A stretch of 64,000 bases of DNA from the NCBI GenBank assembly GCA_024403695.1, contig JAKSRI010000002.1:98233-162232 (forward strand), in the 5' to 3' direction. Position 1 is the first letter of the stretch; each line of letters starts with the position of its first letter. Below are positions 16,241 through 24,184 of the stretch, one piece after another. This stretch comes from Saccharofermentans sp. (GTDB lineage: Bacteria; Bacillota; Clostridia; Saccharofermentanales; Saccharofermentanaceae). The notes beneath the pieces are model-generated. The model had not been told where the DNA came from. It saw nothing but the letters and a program-made list of their open reading frames with translations, and did not search any database. A program made the position numbers and the translations under genes.

Positions 16241-18360
16241 TGAACAATATTTATGTGAATCTGGCGTCTAATTCTATTCGTCAGAACAGGAATTTTTATT
16301 TCCCTTATATAGCATCTTCAAGCGTAATGATTGCTTTGTTTTTTACATTGTTTTCTCTGGCAGTTGATCCTGTTGTTAAAGGAATGCACGGTGGTAAAAC
16401 TCTTGGCATGGTTCTTACGGTAGGTATACCAATTATTGCAACTCTTGCCATCCTTTTTATCGTTTATATGAGTTCGTTTATTATGAAAAGACGTAAAAAG
16501 GAGCTTGGTCTTTATAGCGTGCTTGGTATGGAGAAGAGACATATCATAAAAGTTATTTTCTTCGAGAATCTTTTTGTTTCTGTTGTATCTATTATCTCAG
16601 GAACAATCATCGGTGTTATTGTAGAAAAGTTAGCTCAGTTGTCACTCCTTAAGCTTCTTCATCAAGCTGCTGATGTTGATTACTCTATTGCAACTAATGT
16701 GCTTCTTTATACAATTGGATTATTTGTAGTTCTGTTTGTATTTATCTTTTTAAACTCTGTTAGAGAGATTATTTTTAAACCAACTCTTGCGTATATTAAG
16801 GAAGAGCAGGCAGGTGAGAAGAAGCCTAAGGCCAGATGGTTCCTTGGATTTATTGGCCTTGTTGTACTTTGTTGTGCCTATTATATGGCATGCACAGTAA
16901 AAAGTGGTGCAGACGCTATTACCAGATTTGCTTTGGCAGTTTTTCTTGTAATCATTGCAACTTATATTCTTTTTATTGTGGGTAGTATTGCAGTTCTTGA
17001 ACTTATGAAGAAGAACAAGAATTATTACTATAAGACTAATCATTTTATTTCTGTATCCGGTATGACATACAGAATGAAACGTAATGGTGCAGGTCTTGCT
17101 TCTATCTGTATTCTTAGCACTATGGTACTTGTAATGATTTCATCTGTAAGTACGGTGTTCTTCTATAATGACAAGGCCTTTTCTGATAGATTTAATTTCG
17201 ATTTTGGAATTAGCGCAGATGATTATATGCATGACTATTCCATAGACGAAGGTGATGACAGAGTCCCTGCAAATAATGAAGATATTATCAATGAGATTTA
17301 CACTGCAGCAAGCGAAGCTGATGTTACAGTAACTGATCTCGTATATTACAAGACATTTGATTACTATGGTTTTGTTAGTGACCGAGTTATTACTAATAAT
17401 CCTGATTATACTAGTGAATATTATGAATACTGGGTAATTGATCTGGAAACATATAACCGCATTAACAATGAATCTCTAGTATTGAAAGATAATCAGTTTG
17501 GATACTGGTTCCTTGGCGGTAGCGATGATTTTTCTGGTGAATATGAGATTGAAGGTGTAGGTGTATATGAAGCAAGTAAACTTCCAGCCAAGCCAAACAT
17601 AATGCCAGGTGAATATACTTCCACAAGTAAAGATATAGTATTCATGGTAATTCCAGATAGCCTTGGCCTTGATAAATTTGTTTCAAAACTTTACGCAGAT
17701 TGGGATATGGATTATGGTGGAGATGTTTTTGGACCTTCAGAAATGAAATCTACTTATTATGCCTTTAACATCGATGGCGATGACGACGCCAAGATGGCAT
17801 TCTGGAACAAGTATAACGAGAAATACACATGGCCAATTGATGAGGATATGCTCTCTGAATATAACTCTAATATGGGTTATGGTGATGAGAGTGATGGGGT
17901 TGGAAGATACAGAACAATTTTCTGCAGTATGCTCTTCCAGCAGGTGTTCTATAACATGTATGGTGGTCTTTTCTTCCTTGGTATTCTTCTTTCCATCTGC
18001 TGTATCGTAATTGCTGTACTGATTATGTATTTTAAGCAGCTTCTTGAAGGTTATGAGGATGCCAAGAGATTCACGATAATGAAGAAGGTGGGACTTACAA
18101 AGGATGAGATTAAAAAGTCTATTTATTCTCAGATTGTTATGGTCTTCCTGACACCAATTATTTGTGCTGGTATTCATACGGCTTTTGCGTACAGAATAGT
18201 TAAGAGCTTGATCGTTCTCTTTGGTATTTCAAATATCGATGGTTACTTCGTAATTCTCCTTATCAGCATGGCAGTGTTTACACTTTTCTATGCTTTGGTA
18301 TTCTGGATTACTAGTCAGAATTACTTCAAGATTGTAAATGCAGCTGAGAATGCTGTTTGA
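16240..18360 (+). CDS. FtsX-type ABC permease with large extracellular domain, BceB-like
   Basis: A 706-residue permease. An N-terminal helix and FtsX-type helices lie in residues 15-310, with the RRKKELGLYSVLGMEKRHI loop (near 85-105) typical of BceB proteins. After helix seven comes an extracellular domain of about 230 residues (roughly 310-565), then three C-terminal helices (570-700). This ten-helix layout with a big loop between helices seven and eight is diagnostic of BceB. Bacillus BceB has about 646 residues, so the extracellular domain here is somewhat larger. Drug specificity cannot be predicted. Confidence 0.9.
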   Translation: MNNIYVNLASNSIRQNRNFYFPYIASSSVMIALFFTLFSLAVDPVVKGMHGGKTLGMVLTVGIPIIATLAILFIVYMSSFIMKRRKKELGLYSVLGMEKRHIIKVIFFENLFVSVVSIISGTIIGVIVEKLAQLSLLKLLHQAADVDYSIATNVLLYTIGLFVVLFVFIFLNSVREIIFKPTLAYIKEEQAGEKKPKARWFLGFIGLVVLCCAYYMACTVKSGADAITRFALAVFLVIIATYILFIVGSIAVLELMKKNKNYYYKTNHFISVSGMTYRMKRNGAGLASICILSTMVLVMISSVSTVFFYNDKAFSDRFNFDFGISADDYMHDYSIDEGDDRVPANNEDIINEIYTAASEADVTVTDLVYYKTFDYYGFVSDRVITNNPDYTSEYYEYWVIDLETYNRINNESLVLKDNQFGYWFLGGSDDFSGEYEIEGVGVYEASKLPAKPNIMPGEYTSTSKDIVFMVIPDSLGLDKFVSKLYADWDMDYGGDVFGPSEMKSTYYAFNIDGDDDAKMAFWNKYNEKYTWPIDEDMLSEYNSNMGYGDESDGVGRYRTIFCSMLFQQVFYNMYGGLFFLGILLSICCIVIAVLIMYFKQLLEGYEDAKRFTIMKKVGLTKDEIKKSIYSQIVMVFLTPIICAGIHTAFAYRIVKSLIVLFGISNIDGYFVILLISMAVFTLFYALVFWITSQNYFKIVNAAENAV

Positions 18361-18416
18361 TGATGATTTCTACCAAATCATAACCTCGTCTTTAATGTTT
18401 CTTAATCTTTGATTTC

Positions 18417-18489
18417 TATAATGATTTTGTAAGTTAAGGATAGATATGGAAAACTTACCGGTGACCGGGAGGTGGAATGCTCGGTCACC
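18417..18489 (+). promoter_or_regulatory. -10 box and leader hairpin upstream of/inside the small membrane peptide gene
   Basis: TATAAT at 18417-18422 gives a start near 18430; no good -35 is visible. GGTGACCG (18460-18467) pairs perfectly with CGGTCACC (18482-18489). The 14-base loop holds GGGAGGTGGAATG, a ribosome-binding-like sequence with its own ATG (18477), which opens a 16-codon frame ending at 18527, six bases before the ATG at 18533. Confidence 0.45.
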
Positions 18490-18673
18490 AACTTTTTCAG
18501 AGATGTTCTCGATATGGAATAGGGTGATAGATATGTCAGTTGTTAGTTGGTTAATTTTTAAATTGCCAGTAGCCGTTGTGGTATTTATGGCAGGTGTGCT
18601 GCTTTGTTGTACTTTTGTTTTACTTCCAATAGGAACAGCACTTGTAGATTCTTCACTTGAACTTTTATGCTAA
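18446..18673 (+). CDS. Small membrane peptide of unknown function (75 or 46 residues)
   Basis: Two starts are possible. ATG 18446 follows AAGGATAGAT and gives 75 residues; ATG 18533 follows AGGGTGATAG and gives 46 residues. Both share a C-terminal part with one long hydrophobic stretch (LPVAVVVFMAGVLLCCTFVLL) and a short tail ending LELLC. The N-terminal extension of the long form is encoded by a perfect 8-bp hairpin, which makes the short form, preceded by a regulatory leader, plausible. The gene lies between the Bce permease and an alarmone-synthetase operon. No family was recognised. Confidence 0.4.
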   Translation: MENLPVTGRWNARSPTFSEMFSIWNRVIDMSVVSWLIFKLPVAVVVFMAGVLLCCTFVLLPIGTALVDSSLELLC

Positions 18674-18679
18674 GAAATG

Positions 18680-18730
18680 ACTCCTTTGTGGTAAACTTTA
18701 GTTGGTTAAAGTAAGCACTAAGGAGTTTTT
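18680..18730 (+). terminator. Two-tier hairpin, terminator-like, that also holds the next gene's ribosome binding site
   Basis: Outer stem ACTCCTT (18680-18686) with AAGGAGT (18720-18726); inner stem ACTTTA (18695-18700) with TAAAGT (18707-18712); TTTT follows. The AAGGAG in the 3' outer arm is the only Shine-Dalgarno site for the GTG start at 18733, so folding would hide it. Confidence 0.5.
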
Positions 18731-18732
18731 AA

Positions 18733-19356
18733 GTGATTGAGGAAGTGTTATTTGAGAATGAGATAATGATTCATTCTCTCTCATCTCTCCCATCTAAGGG
18801 ATTGTACCTGGCTGAATTTCAGCTGGTAGAGCCATTTGAAGGCGATAGTAAGGAACTAATGGGAGCGCTGCTCCTAGAGGACGATAATATGACATTTGAT
18901 CCTCCAATGTTCGCAGTTCCTGACTTTGCACATAATTCTCAGCAGTTATTATTAGATATTGCCAGAGGCTGTATTGATGCTGGTTCTCATCCGGAAATTA
19001 TTATTTATACAAATGAAGATGCCAGACAGCTTCTTGCTGATTTTTGCGCCAAAGTTGGAATCAATCTGATTGACGCACAGGAATTTGCTGAGTCCATGCC
19101 TTTTATGCAGGATTTGGAAAAATACGATGACGATTCCGATGATTGGGAGGAGTTCGCAGATCAGTATGAACTTAGCGATGAAGACAGAATGGAAGTAATC
19201 GCACAGGCTCTCATGATGTTTACCGATGAAGAGATTAAGGAGTTGGACCAGGACGTAATTAATGAGGCAAAAGACCTTATTAATCTTGGCGCATTCCCAC
19301 CAGATATGGAAAAAGAGTTTCGACGTAAGCTCGGAATGGATGGTGGCAAAGAATGA
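18733..19356 (+). CDS. Unrecognised acidic protein, partner of the alarmone synthetase gene
   Basis: A 207-residue acidic protein starting at GTG with AAGGAG 7 bases upstream. The first 130 residues look like an alpha/beta domain (IIIYTNEDARQLLADFCAKVGINL near 95-118), perhaps related to DUF6930-type domains, but this was not certain. Residues 135-145 are a run of Asp/Glu, followed by a helical tail. Its stop overlaps the next start by 4 bases (ATGA), so it is translationally coupled to the RelA/SpoT-domain protein and may act with it. No catalytic motif was identified. Confidence 0.6.
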   Translation: MIEEVLFENEIMIHSLSSLPSKGLYLAEFQLVEPFEGDSKELMGALLLEDDNMTFDPPMFAVPDFAHNSQQLLLDIARGCIDAGSHPEIIIYTNEDARQLLADFCAKVGINLIDAQEFAESMPFMQDLEKYDDDSDDWEEFADQYELSDEDRMEVIAQALMMFTDEEIKELDQDVINEAKDLINLGAFPPDMEKEFRRKLGMDGGKE

Positions 19357-20342
19357 TTTCTCTTAACGATTATCTCTACGACGGTAATACAGTTCTTAAG
19401 ATTTTGCAGCTTTATTCTGCAGATCTTGCCAAGGCTGCCAAAGAAAATAACAATCCAATTGATCAGGTTCATAGTGAGTTCCTGCTCAGCATTATTGATC
19501 TTCTAGAGCATAATGACTTTCTTACTTCACAGTCTCAGCGTATTCGTGAGTTCTATAAGTATATGGCATATGAGTACCCATTCCTGGCGTTTACTTTTAA
19601 AGGACGTATTAAGTCCATTATTCGCGCTGAAGAGAAGTTTAATGGCTACGTAGTAAGCCGCATTTATGAATACTATAAAGAGCACGGCACAGTCCCACCA
19701 GTAGATATGCTTACTGACAGCCTGGGATTTTTCCGTGACCTTATCGCATATCGTATCGTTATTTCCATGCCTAGCTGCCATCTTAATTCAGAGGATGAGC
19801 GTGACGAGGTAGAGCAGAAATACCTTTATGAGATTGCAAATAAACTCCCAGAATTTCTTGGACGAGAGGGCTTCAAAGTGGAGGTATCCGAGTTTAAGAA
19901 GGAGAAGCTTTCCTCTAGACTCAAAGAAGAAATGCGCCCATTTTATCGTGACTACGTGGAGCACCCAAGTCCATATGGCTACCAGTCACTCCATGCTACT
20001 TTCTTCGACGAGGTAAGCCAGTCACATATTGAAGTGCAGCTTAGAACAAAGAAGATGGATGATTATGCAGAGATTGGTCCTGCTAATCACCTTGGTTACG
20101 AGAAACGCCAGGAAAATGAGAGAAGCCGCCGCGACCTGATACCCGTGGGCGAAAGCATTTATTTCGACGAGGCTTATGAGCGTGGTAAGATGCTCCAGGC
20201 ACTTGATCTTGCAGAACTTAACGTTAATATGTTTGGCGCCATGAGCAATTCTCTTATTAACGATGGATGTGGTCTTTATCGTGGCCGCTTGATCTTGCCT
20301 TTCGAGCACTTAAGTCGTTTCCAAAATGACTTGGTAGATTAA
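19353..20342 (+). CDS. Single-domain RelA/SpoT-type alarmone synthetase
   Basis: A 329-residue protein with a (p)ppGpp synthetase domain and no HD hydrolase, TGS or ACT domain. Motifs in order: GRIKSIIRAEEK (near 75-88; the substrate-binding basic loop of RelA/SpoT), RDLIAYR (near 130; Asp for metal binding), GYQSLHATFF (near 210; the Tyr that stacks with GDP/GTP) and IEVQLRTKKMDDYAE (near 228; catalytic Glu). All key residues are present. About 230-260 residues is usual for small alarmone synthetases; here an extra C-terminal part of about 70 residues follows. It would make (p)ppGpp or a related alarmone. Confidence 0.75.
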   Translation: MISLNDYLYDGNTVLKILQLYSADLAKAAKENNNPIDQVHSEFLLSIIDLLEHNDFLTSQSQRIREFYKYMAYEYPFLAFTFKGRIKSIIRAEEKFNGYVVSRIYEYYKEHGTVPPVDMLTDSLGFFRDLIAYRIVISMPSCHLNSEDERDEVEQKYLYEIANKLPEFLGREGFKVEVSEFKKEKLSSRLKEEMRPFYRDYVEHPSPYGYQSLHATFFDEVSQSHIEVQLRTKKMDDYAEIGPANHLGYEKRQENERSRRDLIPVGESIYFDEAYERGKMLQALDLAELNVNMFGAMSNSLINDGCGLYRGRLILPFEHLSRFQNDLVD

Positions 20343-20360
20343 CTCGAAAAGTGCTATAAT
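20331..20360 (+). promoter_or_regulatory. ilvE promoter
   Basis: TTGGTA (20331-20336), 18 bases, TATAAT (20355-20360) with an extended TG (TGCTATAAT). It overlaps the last codons of the alarmone synthetase gene. Confidence 0.65.
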
Positions 20361-20396
20361 GCTTAATCATAAATTTTAATAAAGAAGGTGACAATT

Positions 20397-21422
20397 ATGC
20401 CAAAGGATATCGATTGGGGCTCATTGGGCTTCGGATACGTAGCTACAGACAAGAGATTCGTAGCTAACTTTAAGGATGGCAAGTGGGATGAAGGTACTCT
20501 CACTGAGGATGCAACAGTAACAATGAGTGAGTGCGCTGGTGTTCTCCAGTATGCTCAGACTTGTTTTGAGGGCCTTAAGGCTTATAGAACAGAGGATGGC
20601 AAGGTAGTTTGCTTCCGTCCTGACCTTAACGCATCCCGTATGAAGGATTCCTGCGAGAAGCTTAAGATGCCTGTATTCCCAGAGGACAAGTTCGTAGACG
20701 CAGTAGTAGAGGTTGTTAAGGCTAACCTTGATTGGGTTCCACCTTACGGTTCTGGCGCTACACTTTACCTCAGACCTTATGAGTTCGGTATTAACCCAGT
20801 TATCGGTGTTAAGCCAGCTGATGACTATCAGTTCAGAATTTTCTGTACACCAGTAGGTCCATATTTCAAGGGTGGAGCTAAGCCAATCACAATCAGAGTT
20901 TCTGATCTCGATCGTGCTGCACCTCACGGTACAGGTCACATTAAGGCTGGTCTTAACTATGCTATGTCTCTCTACAACATAGTAGATGCACATGACGAAG
21001 GTTATTCCGAGAATATGTACCTCGACCCACAGACACGTACAAAGGTTGAGGAGACAGGTGGAGCTAACTTCATCTTCATCACAAAGGATGGCACACTCGT
21101 AACACCTAAGTCTGATTCTATTCTCCCATCTATCACACGTCGTTCTCTCTGCGTAGTAGCTGAGAAGTACCTCGGCATGAAGGTAGAGCACAGAGAGGTT
21201 CTTCTTTCTGAGGTTGAGAACTTTGCTGAGTGTGGTCTCTGCGGTACAGCTGCAGTTATCTCTCCAGTTGGTAAGATCGTTGATCACGGCAAGGAAATTT
21301 GCTTCCCATCAGGTATGGAGGAGATGGGTCCTTGGACAAAGAAGCTCTATGATACACTTACAGGTATCCAGATGGGCCGCATTGAGGCACCAGAGGGATG
21401 GATTAAGGTTATCGCTGAGTAA
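20397..21422 (+). CDS. ilvE: Branched-chain amino acid aminotransferase
   Basis: A 341-residue class IV, PLP-dependent aminotransferase that interconverts Val, Leu and Ile with their 2-oxo acids using glutamate. Motifs: CFEGLKAYRTEDGKVVCFRP near 55-75, LYLRPYEFG near 123, HIKAGLNYAMSL near 185 (PLP lysine region) and ECGLCGTAAVISPVG near 275. This is the type seen in Firmicutes and eukaryotic-like BCATs. The ATG at 20397 is preferred to a GTG three codons earlier because AAGAAGGTG precedes it with good spacing. It has its own promoter and terminator, so it is monocistronic. No T-box or leader peptide is visible in the short leader. Confidence 0.93.
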   Translation: MPKDIDWGSLGFGYVATDKRFVANFKDGKWDEGTLTEDATVTMSECAGVLQYAQTCFEGLKAYRTEDGKVVCFRPDLNASRMKDSCEKLKMPVFPEDKFVDAVVEVVKANLDWVPPYGSGATLYLRPYEFGINPVIGVKPADDYQFRIFCTPVGPYFKGGAKPITIRVSDLDRAAPHGTGHIKAGLNYAMSLYNIVDAHDEGYSENMYLDPQTRTKVEETGGANFIFITKDGTLVTPKSDSILPSITRRSLCVVAEKYLGMKVEHREVLLSEVENFAECGLCGTAAVISPVGKIVDHGKEICFPSGMEEMGPWTKKLYDTLTGIQMGRIEAPEGWIKVIAE

Positions 21423-21447
21423 TTTGATTCTTTAATCTGAATTAATA

Positions 21448-21476
21448 AAGCCGCTTCACTTAGTGAGGCGGCTTTT
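21448..21476 (+). terminator. ilvE terminator
   Basis: AGCCGCTTCACT pairs with AGTGAGGCGGCT (one mismatch), followed by TTTTGTT. Confidence 0.85.
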
Positions 21477-21497
21477 GTTAGTTAGTAGTTATAACGA

Positions 21498-21821
21498 TTA
21501 TTTATGCCACTGAATGCTGGAGACATTGGCATTGTTAATTTCATTGTCAAGGGCGGCCTGAGGGCTATTAGTAGCCTGAGAATGTTTAGCATCCTCTGCA
21601 AGAATTGCAGGGTTACGAACTGGGTCGAGAGCAGTGTTCTTCTTAACTTTGTTCTGATAGAACTTTCCTTCGATTCCAGTAGGGGAGAAACTTGTTACAT
21701 CACCCTTAGAATCACCAAAGTTATTAGACTTGTCGAGTTTGTTAGCTGTTAAGTAGAGTGCAACACCGATACCACATGGGAGACCAAGGATTACTGCGAA
21801 GAATAAAGCAAAACCGTCCAT
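21498..21821 (-). CDS. Small membrane-anchored protein of unknown function
   Basis: A 107-residue protein: one N-terminal hydrophobic helix (residues 4-24, FALFFAVILGLPCGIGVALYL), then a hydrophilic, Asn/Asp/Lys-rich tail with no recognisable domain. It is transcribed just after the zinc-ribbon protein, 2 bases from its stop, so the two are probably co-expressed. It may be a membrane partner of that protein. It ends close to the ilvE terminator. Confidence 0.55.
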   Translation of the reverse strand: MDGFALFFAVILGLPCGIGVALYLTANKLDKSNNFGDSKGDVTSFSPTGIEGKFYQNKVKKNTALDPVRNPAILAEDAKHSQATNSPQAALDNEINNANVSSIQWHK

Positions 21822-21823
21822 AA

Positions 21824-23026
21824 TCAGACTCCTTTCTGTCTCTTACTAACGTAGGATGTAAGTGTACTTGCTGTGGTTCTGGAAATAGATTTCAAAACCC
21901 TCTTAATCTTGGTGGCACCTGCTGAGATACTCGCTATGGCTGCTGCAATAGGTGCGACAATAAGATTACCGTTATTATCTGAAGAACTTCTAGATGAAGA
22001 TCCATCAAATACAATAGGAAGCAGGAAGTACAATGCCATGATACACGCTAAAGAAATTACAATTGAGAGTGAAATCAACATGGATGTGAACTTTGCTTTA
22101 TTCCAAGGTACACCTCCAACGATTTTTCCTGTCTGACCATTGATGATAATTGTATATGGTTCATCTTTATATCTGAATGTGAGGAACCATGCAGGGAGGA
22201 AAGCTGTTAATGGCTTTGTGTAAACCTCTGCACGCTCTCTGTGCTGAAGAATCTTCTTACTAGAACCAGTGATACTCTTAAGCATTTCTGCATCATAAAG
22301 TTCCTTTACTCTGCGCTTAGCAAGAGCAATAGCATCCTCTTCCATTACGTCAGATGCATCAGAATAGAATCCAACGAGATAATCTTCGTCGAATACTTTT
22401 GCTTCCTTCATGTGATATGGCTCGAGACGCTGGCTACTACTGTCACTTAGTGTTGTTGAAGCGTCGGTTGTTACCCATGGCATATGAGCATAAGCGCTTC
22501 TCTTATAGTAGTAAGTAGTGGAGCTCTTATTATTCTTGTGAACAGATGAAAGAATCATGGAAGCATCATATTCAACATTAGTAATGTGGTATGGAATATA
22601 AATACCACGCATCTGCTCAATCTGATAATTTTTGATTTCATCTGGAATAAAGAATCCCTTCTGGATTCTCTCTCTTACCTTAGCCATAGCCTGTTCCTTG
22701 GTTACAGTAAATGGAATAATCATATCAGGTTTCTTAAGCTTAGAAACACGTGAGAAAACGATAGAAGGATTACCACAATAGATACAGAATGTAGATACTT
22801 CTGTATTTGTAATTGAAATTTCAGCTCCACATGAGCTGCACTGATAAACGCTACAATCGATAGTGTCATCTACAACAAGTTTTGTAGGTTCTAATTCATC
22901 GTAGCCATCTGCTTCTGCATCGAATTCACTAACATCAAAAGTGGAACCGCAGCTAGCACAGGCCAATGCCTTAAGCTGCACGTCAAAAGTAATTCTGCCG
23001 CCACAGTTTTTACAGGTTCTAATCAT
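21824..23026 (-). CDS. Membrane protein with two N-terminal zinc ribbons
   Basis: A 400-residue protein. Two CxxC...CxxC zinc ribbons lie at about 5-30 (CKNCGG...CASCGS) and 60-90 (CSSCGA...CIYCGN). The middle part (95-300) has a beta-rich region with YIPYHITNVEYDAS and ends in FLPAWFLTFRYKDEPYTIIINGQTGKIVGG, as in TFIIB-type zinc-ribbon membrane proteins common in Clostridia. One or two transmembrane helices follow near 310-340, then an Ala/Ser-rich tail. The ATG at 23026 is chosen because GGAGG lies 8 bases before it; an ATG nine codons upstream has no site. An extended -10 (TGATATAAT) is present near 23080. Function unknown. Confidence 0.7.
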   Translation of the reverse strand: MIRTCKNCGGRITFDVQLKALACASCGSTFDVSEFDAEADGYDELEPTKLVVDDTIDCSVYQCSSCGAEISITNTEVSTFCIYCGNPSIVFSRVSKLKKPDMIIPFTVTKEQAMAKVRERIQKGFFIPDEIKNYQIEQMRGIYIPYHITNVEYDASMILSSVHKNNKSSTTYYYKRSAYAHMPWVTTDASTTLSDSSSQRLEPYHMKEAKVFDEDYLVGFYSDASDVMEEDAIALAKRRVKELYDAEMLKSITGSSKKILQHRERAEVYTKPLTAFLPAWFLTFRYKDEPYTIIINGQTGKIVGGVPWNKAKFTSMLISLSIVISLACIMALYFLLPIVFDGSSSRSSSDNNGNLIVAPIAAAIASISAGATKIKRVLKSISRTTASTLTSYVSKRQKGV

Positions 23027-23203
23027 GTCCCTAACCTCCAATTTTATTGACACACGTACATTATCAGTGCCAACAGAATGATTATATCATTTCTTTATTT
23101 GTGCCCGAAGAAAAATATAAGAGAACTTGATGATTCTAATTCTCAAGTTAGTGCAAATAAATGTTAAAAATACAAAAATAGGATAAAACAAAAAATCATA
23201 GAA

Positions 23204-23231
23204 TTGATAACATAATGCTACAAGATACATT
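23204..23231 (+). promoter_or_regulatory. Candidate promoter of the small RNA
   Basis: TTGATA (23204-23209), 16 bases, TACATT (23226-23231). It would start an RNA near 23238, just before a structured region. Confidence 0.4.
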
Positions 23232-23237
23232 TTGTAT

Positions 23238-23348
23238 CGTCCCCCAGATTGGATTGATCGAATGAGTGGTTGTCTTAATGCACACTCCGTATACCATTTA
23301 TTCGTTAATCTTGAAACGCTCCTTGTCACCTCATTCAAGGAGCGTTTT
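23238..23348 (+). ncRNA. Candidate structured small RNA with intrinsic terminator
   Basis: Between the divergent zinc-ribbon and NYN genes, 23252-23270 can pair with 23293-23310 to form an imperfect helix of about 18 bp; the inner 11 bp (GAATGAGTGGT with ACCATTTATTC) are continuous with two G-U pairs. A strong terminator follows directly: AAACGCTCCTTG (23314-23325) with CAAGGAGCGTTT (23336-23347). No credible coding frame is present. It is either an independent RNA of about 110 nt or an attenuated leader of the NYN gene. It does not match SRP RNA, RNase P or tmRNA as I know them. Confidence 0.5.
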
Positions 23349-23404
23349 GTATTAGCTATAAAATGGTAGTAGAATATGCTCACTACTGATAATTAGGAGG
23401 CTTT

Positions 23405-24184
23405 ATGGCTGTTTATTATATTGATTTTGAGAATGTTCATGATTCAGGTCTTGAGGGGCTCGGATCCTTAACTTCTAAGGATAAGATTGTTCTTTTCTAT
23501 AACAAGGAACAGAAAATCAGTATTGACGGTATGCTCGCTATCTCATCCTGTAAGGCCAAGATAGAGTACCGTAAGACCATGATTTCCGGCCGTAATTATC
23601 TCGATTTTCAGTTGGCAACATATCTTGGATATGGAATAAATGAGCATAGAAATGAGACTATTTATATTATCTCTAAGGATAGTGGGTTTGATAGTGTTGT
23701 TTATTTCTGGGCTAAAGATGGTGTGAATATCTCACGTAAGAAGACTATTGAAGCTACCCCAGAGGTTCTAGCTGTTCACGAGATTCCTGAAGTAGAGCCA
23801 GACTATGTTGTTGTAACAGATAAGGCGGAGGTTGCTTCAGCGGCTGAGGAGAAGCCTGCAAAGACAGCCAAGAAAAAAACAGGCCGTAAGAAGGCAGCAT
23901 CTAAGAAGAGTGAGGTTGAACCAGAGGTTGTAGTAGAAGAAACACCTGAAGTTAAGAAAGATACATCACTTCCAGAAAGATTCCGTAAGAAGATGAGACC
24001 TATTCTTGCTAAGCAGGGGTTGTCTTCTTTGCAGTACAGTAAGGTATATAAGGCTGTTGTTTCAGTAGAAAAGACAAAGCCCTTCAGAAAGCAGCTGATT
24101 GCTGATTTCGGTGAAGAGCTTGGTCATAATATCTATGAGTATACTCAGCATATATTTGGAGAATACTGGAAATCGAAGCAGTAA
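23405..24184 (+). CDS. NYN/PIN-like nuclease-fold protein with a basic linker and C-terminal helical domain
   Basis: A 259-residue protein. Residues 1-120 resemble a NYN/PIN-like domain: VYYIDFENVHDSGL supplies the N-terminal Asp, NYLDFQLATYLGYGI the central acidic site, and YIISKDSGFDSVVYFW the third acidic site. Such domains often cut RNA. A Lys/Ala-rich, Glu-rich linker (about 140-185) follows, then a helical C-terminal domain of about 70 residues. RBS GGAGG precedes the ATG, and a possible promoter (TTGTAT, 17 bases, TAGAAT) overlaps the terminator of the small RNA. It ends one base from the convergent ABC-F gene. Confidence 0.65.
   Translation: MAVYYIDFENVHDSGLEGLGSLTSKDKIVLFYNKEQKISIDGMLAISSCKAKIEYRKTMISGRNYLDFQLATYLGYGINEHRNETIYIISKDSGFDSVVYFWAKDGVNISRKKTIEATPEVLAVHEIPEVEPDYVVVTDKAEVASAAEEKPAKTAKKKTGRKKAASKKSEVEPEVVVEETPEVKKDTSLPERFRKKMRPILAKQGLSSLQYSKVYKAVVSVEKTKPFRKQLIADFGEELGHNIYEYTQHIFGEYWKSKQ

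Noticed and set aside
20343..20396. T-box or leader-peptide attenuator for ilvE
   Set aside because: The leader is only about 30 bases from the predicted start and holds no terminator or T-box motif.
20421..21287. Minus-strand open frame of 288 codons opposite ilvE
   Set aside because: Fully antisense to a conserved enzyme, Cys/Thr/Ser-rich translation typical of a shadow frame.
23087..23383. Minus-strand frame of 98 codons in the gap before the NYN gene
   Set aside because: It runs through the terminator hairpin and the long helix of the candidate RNA; no RBS and no recognisable motif.
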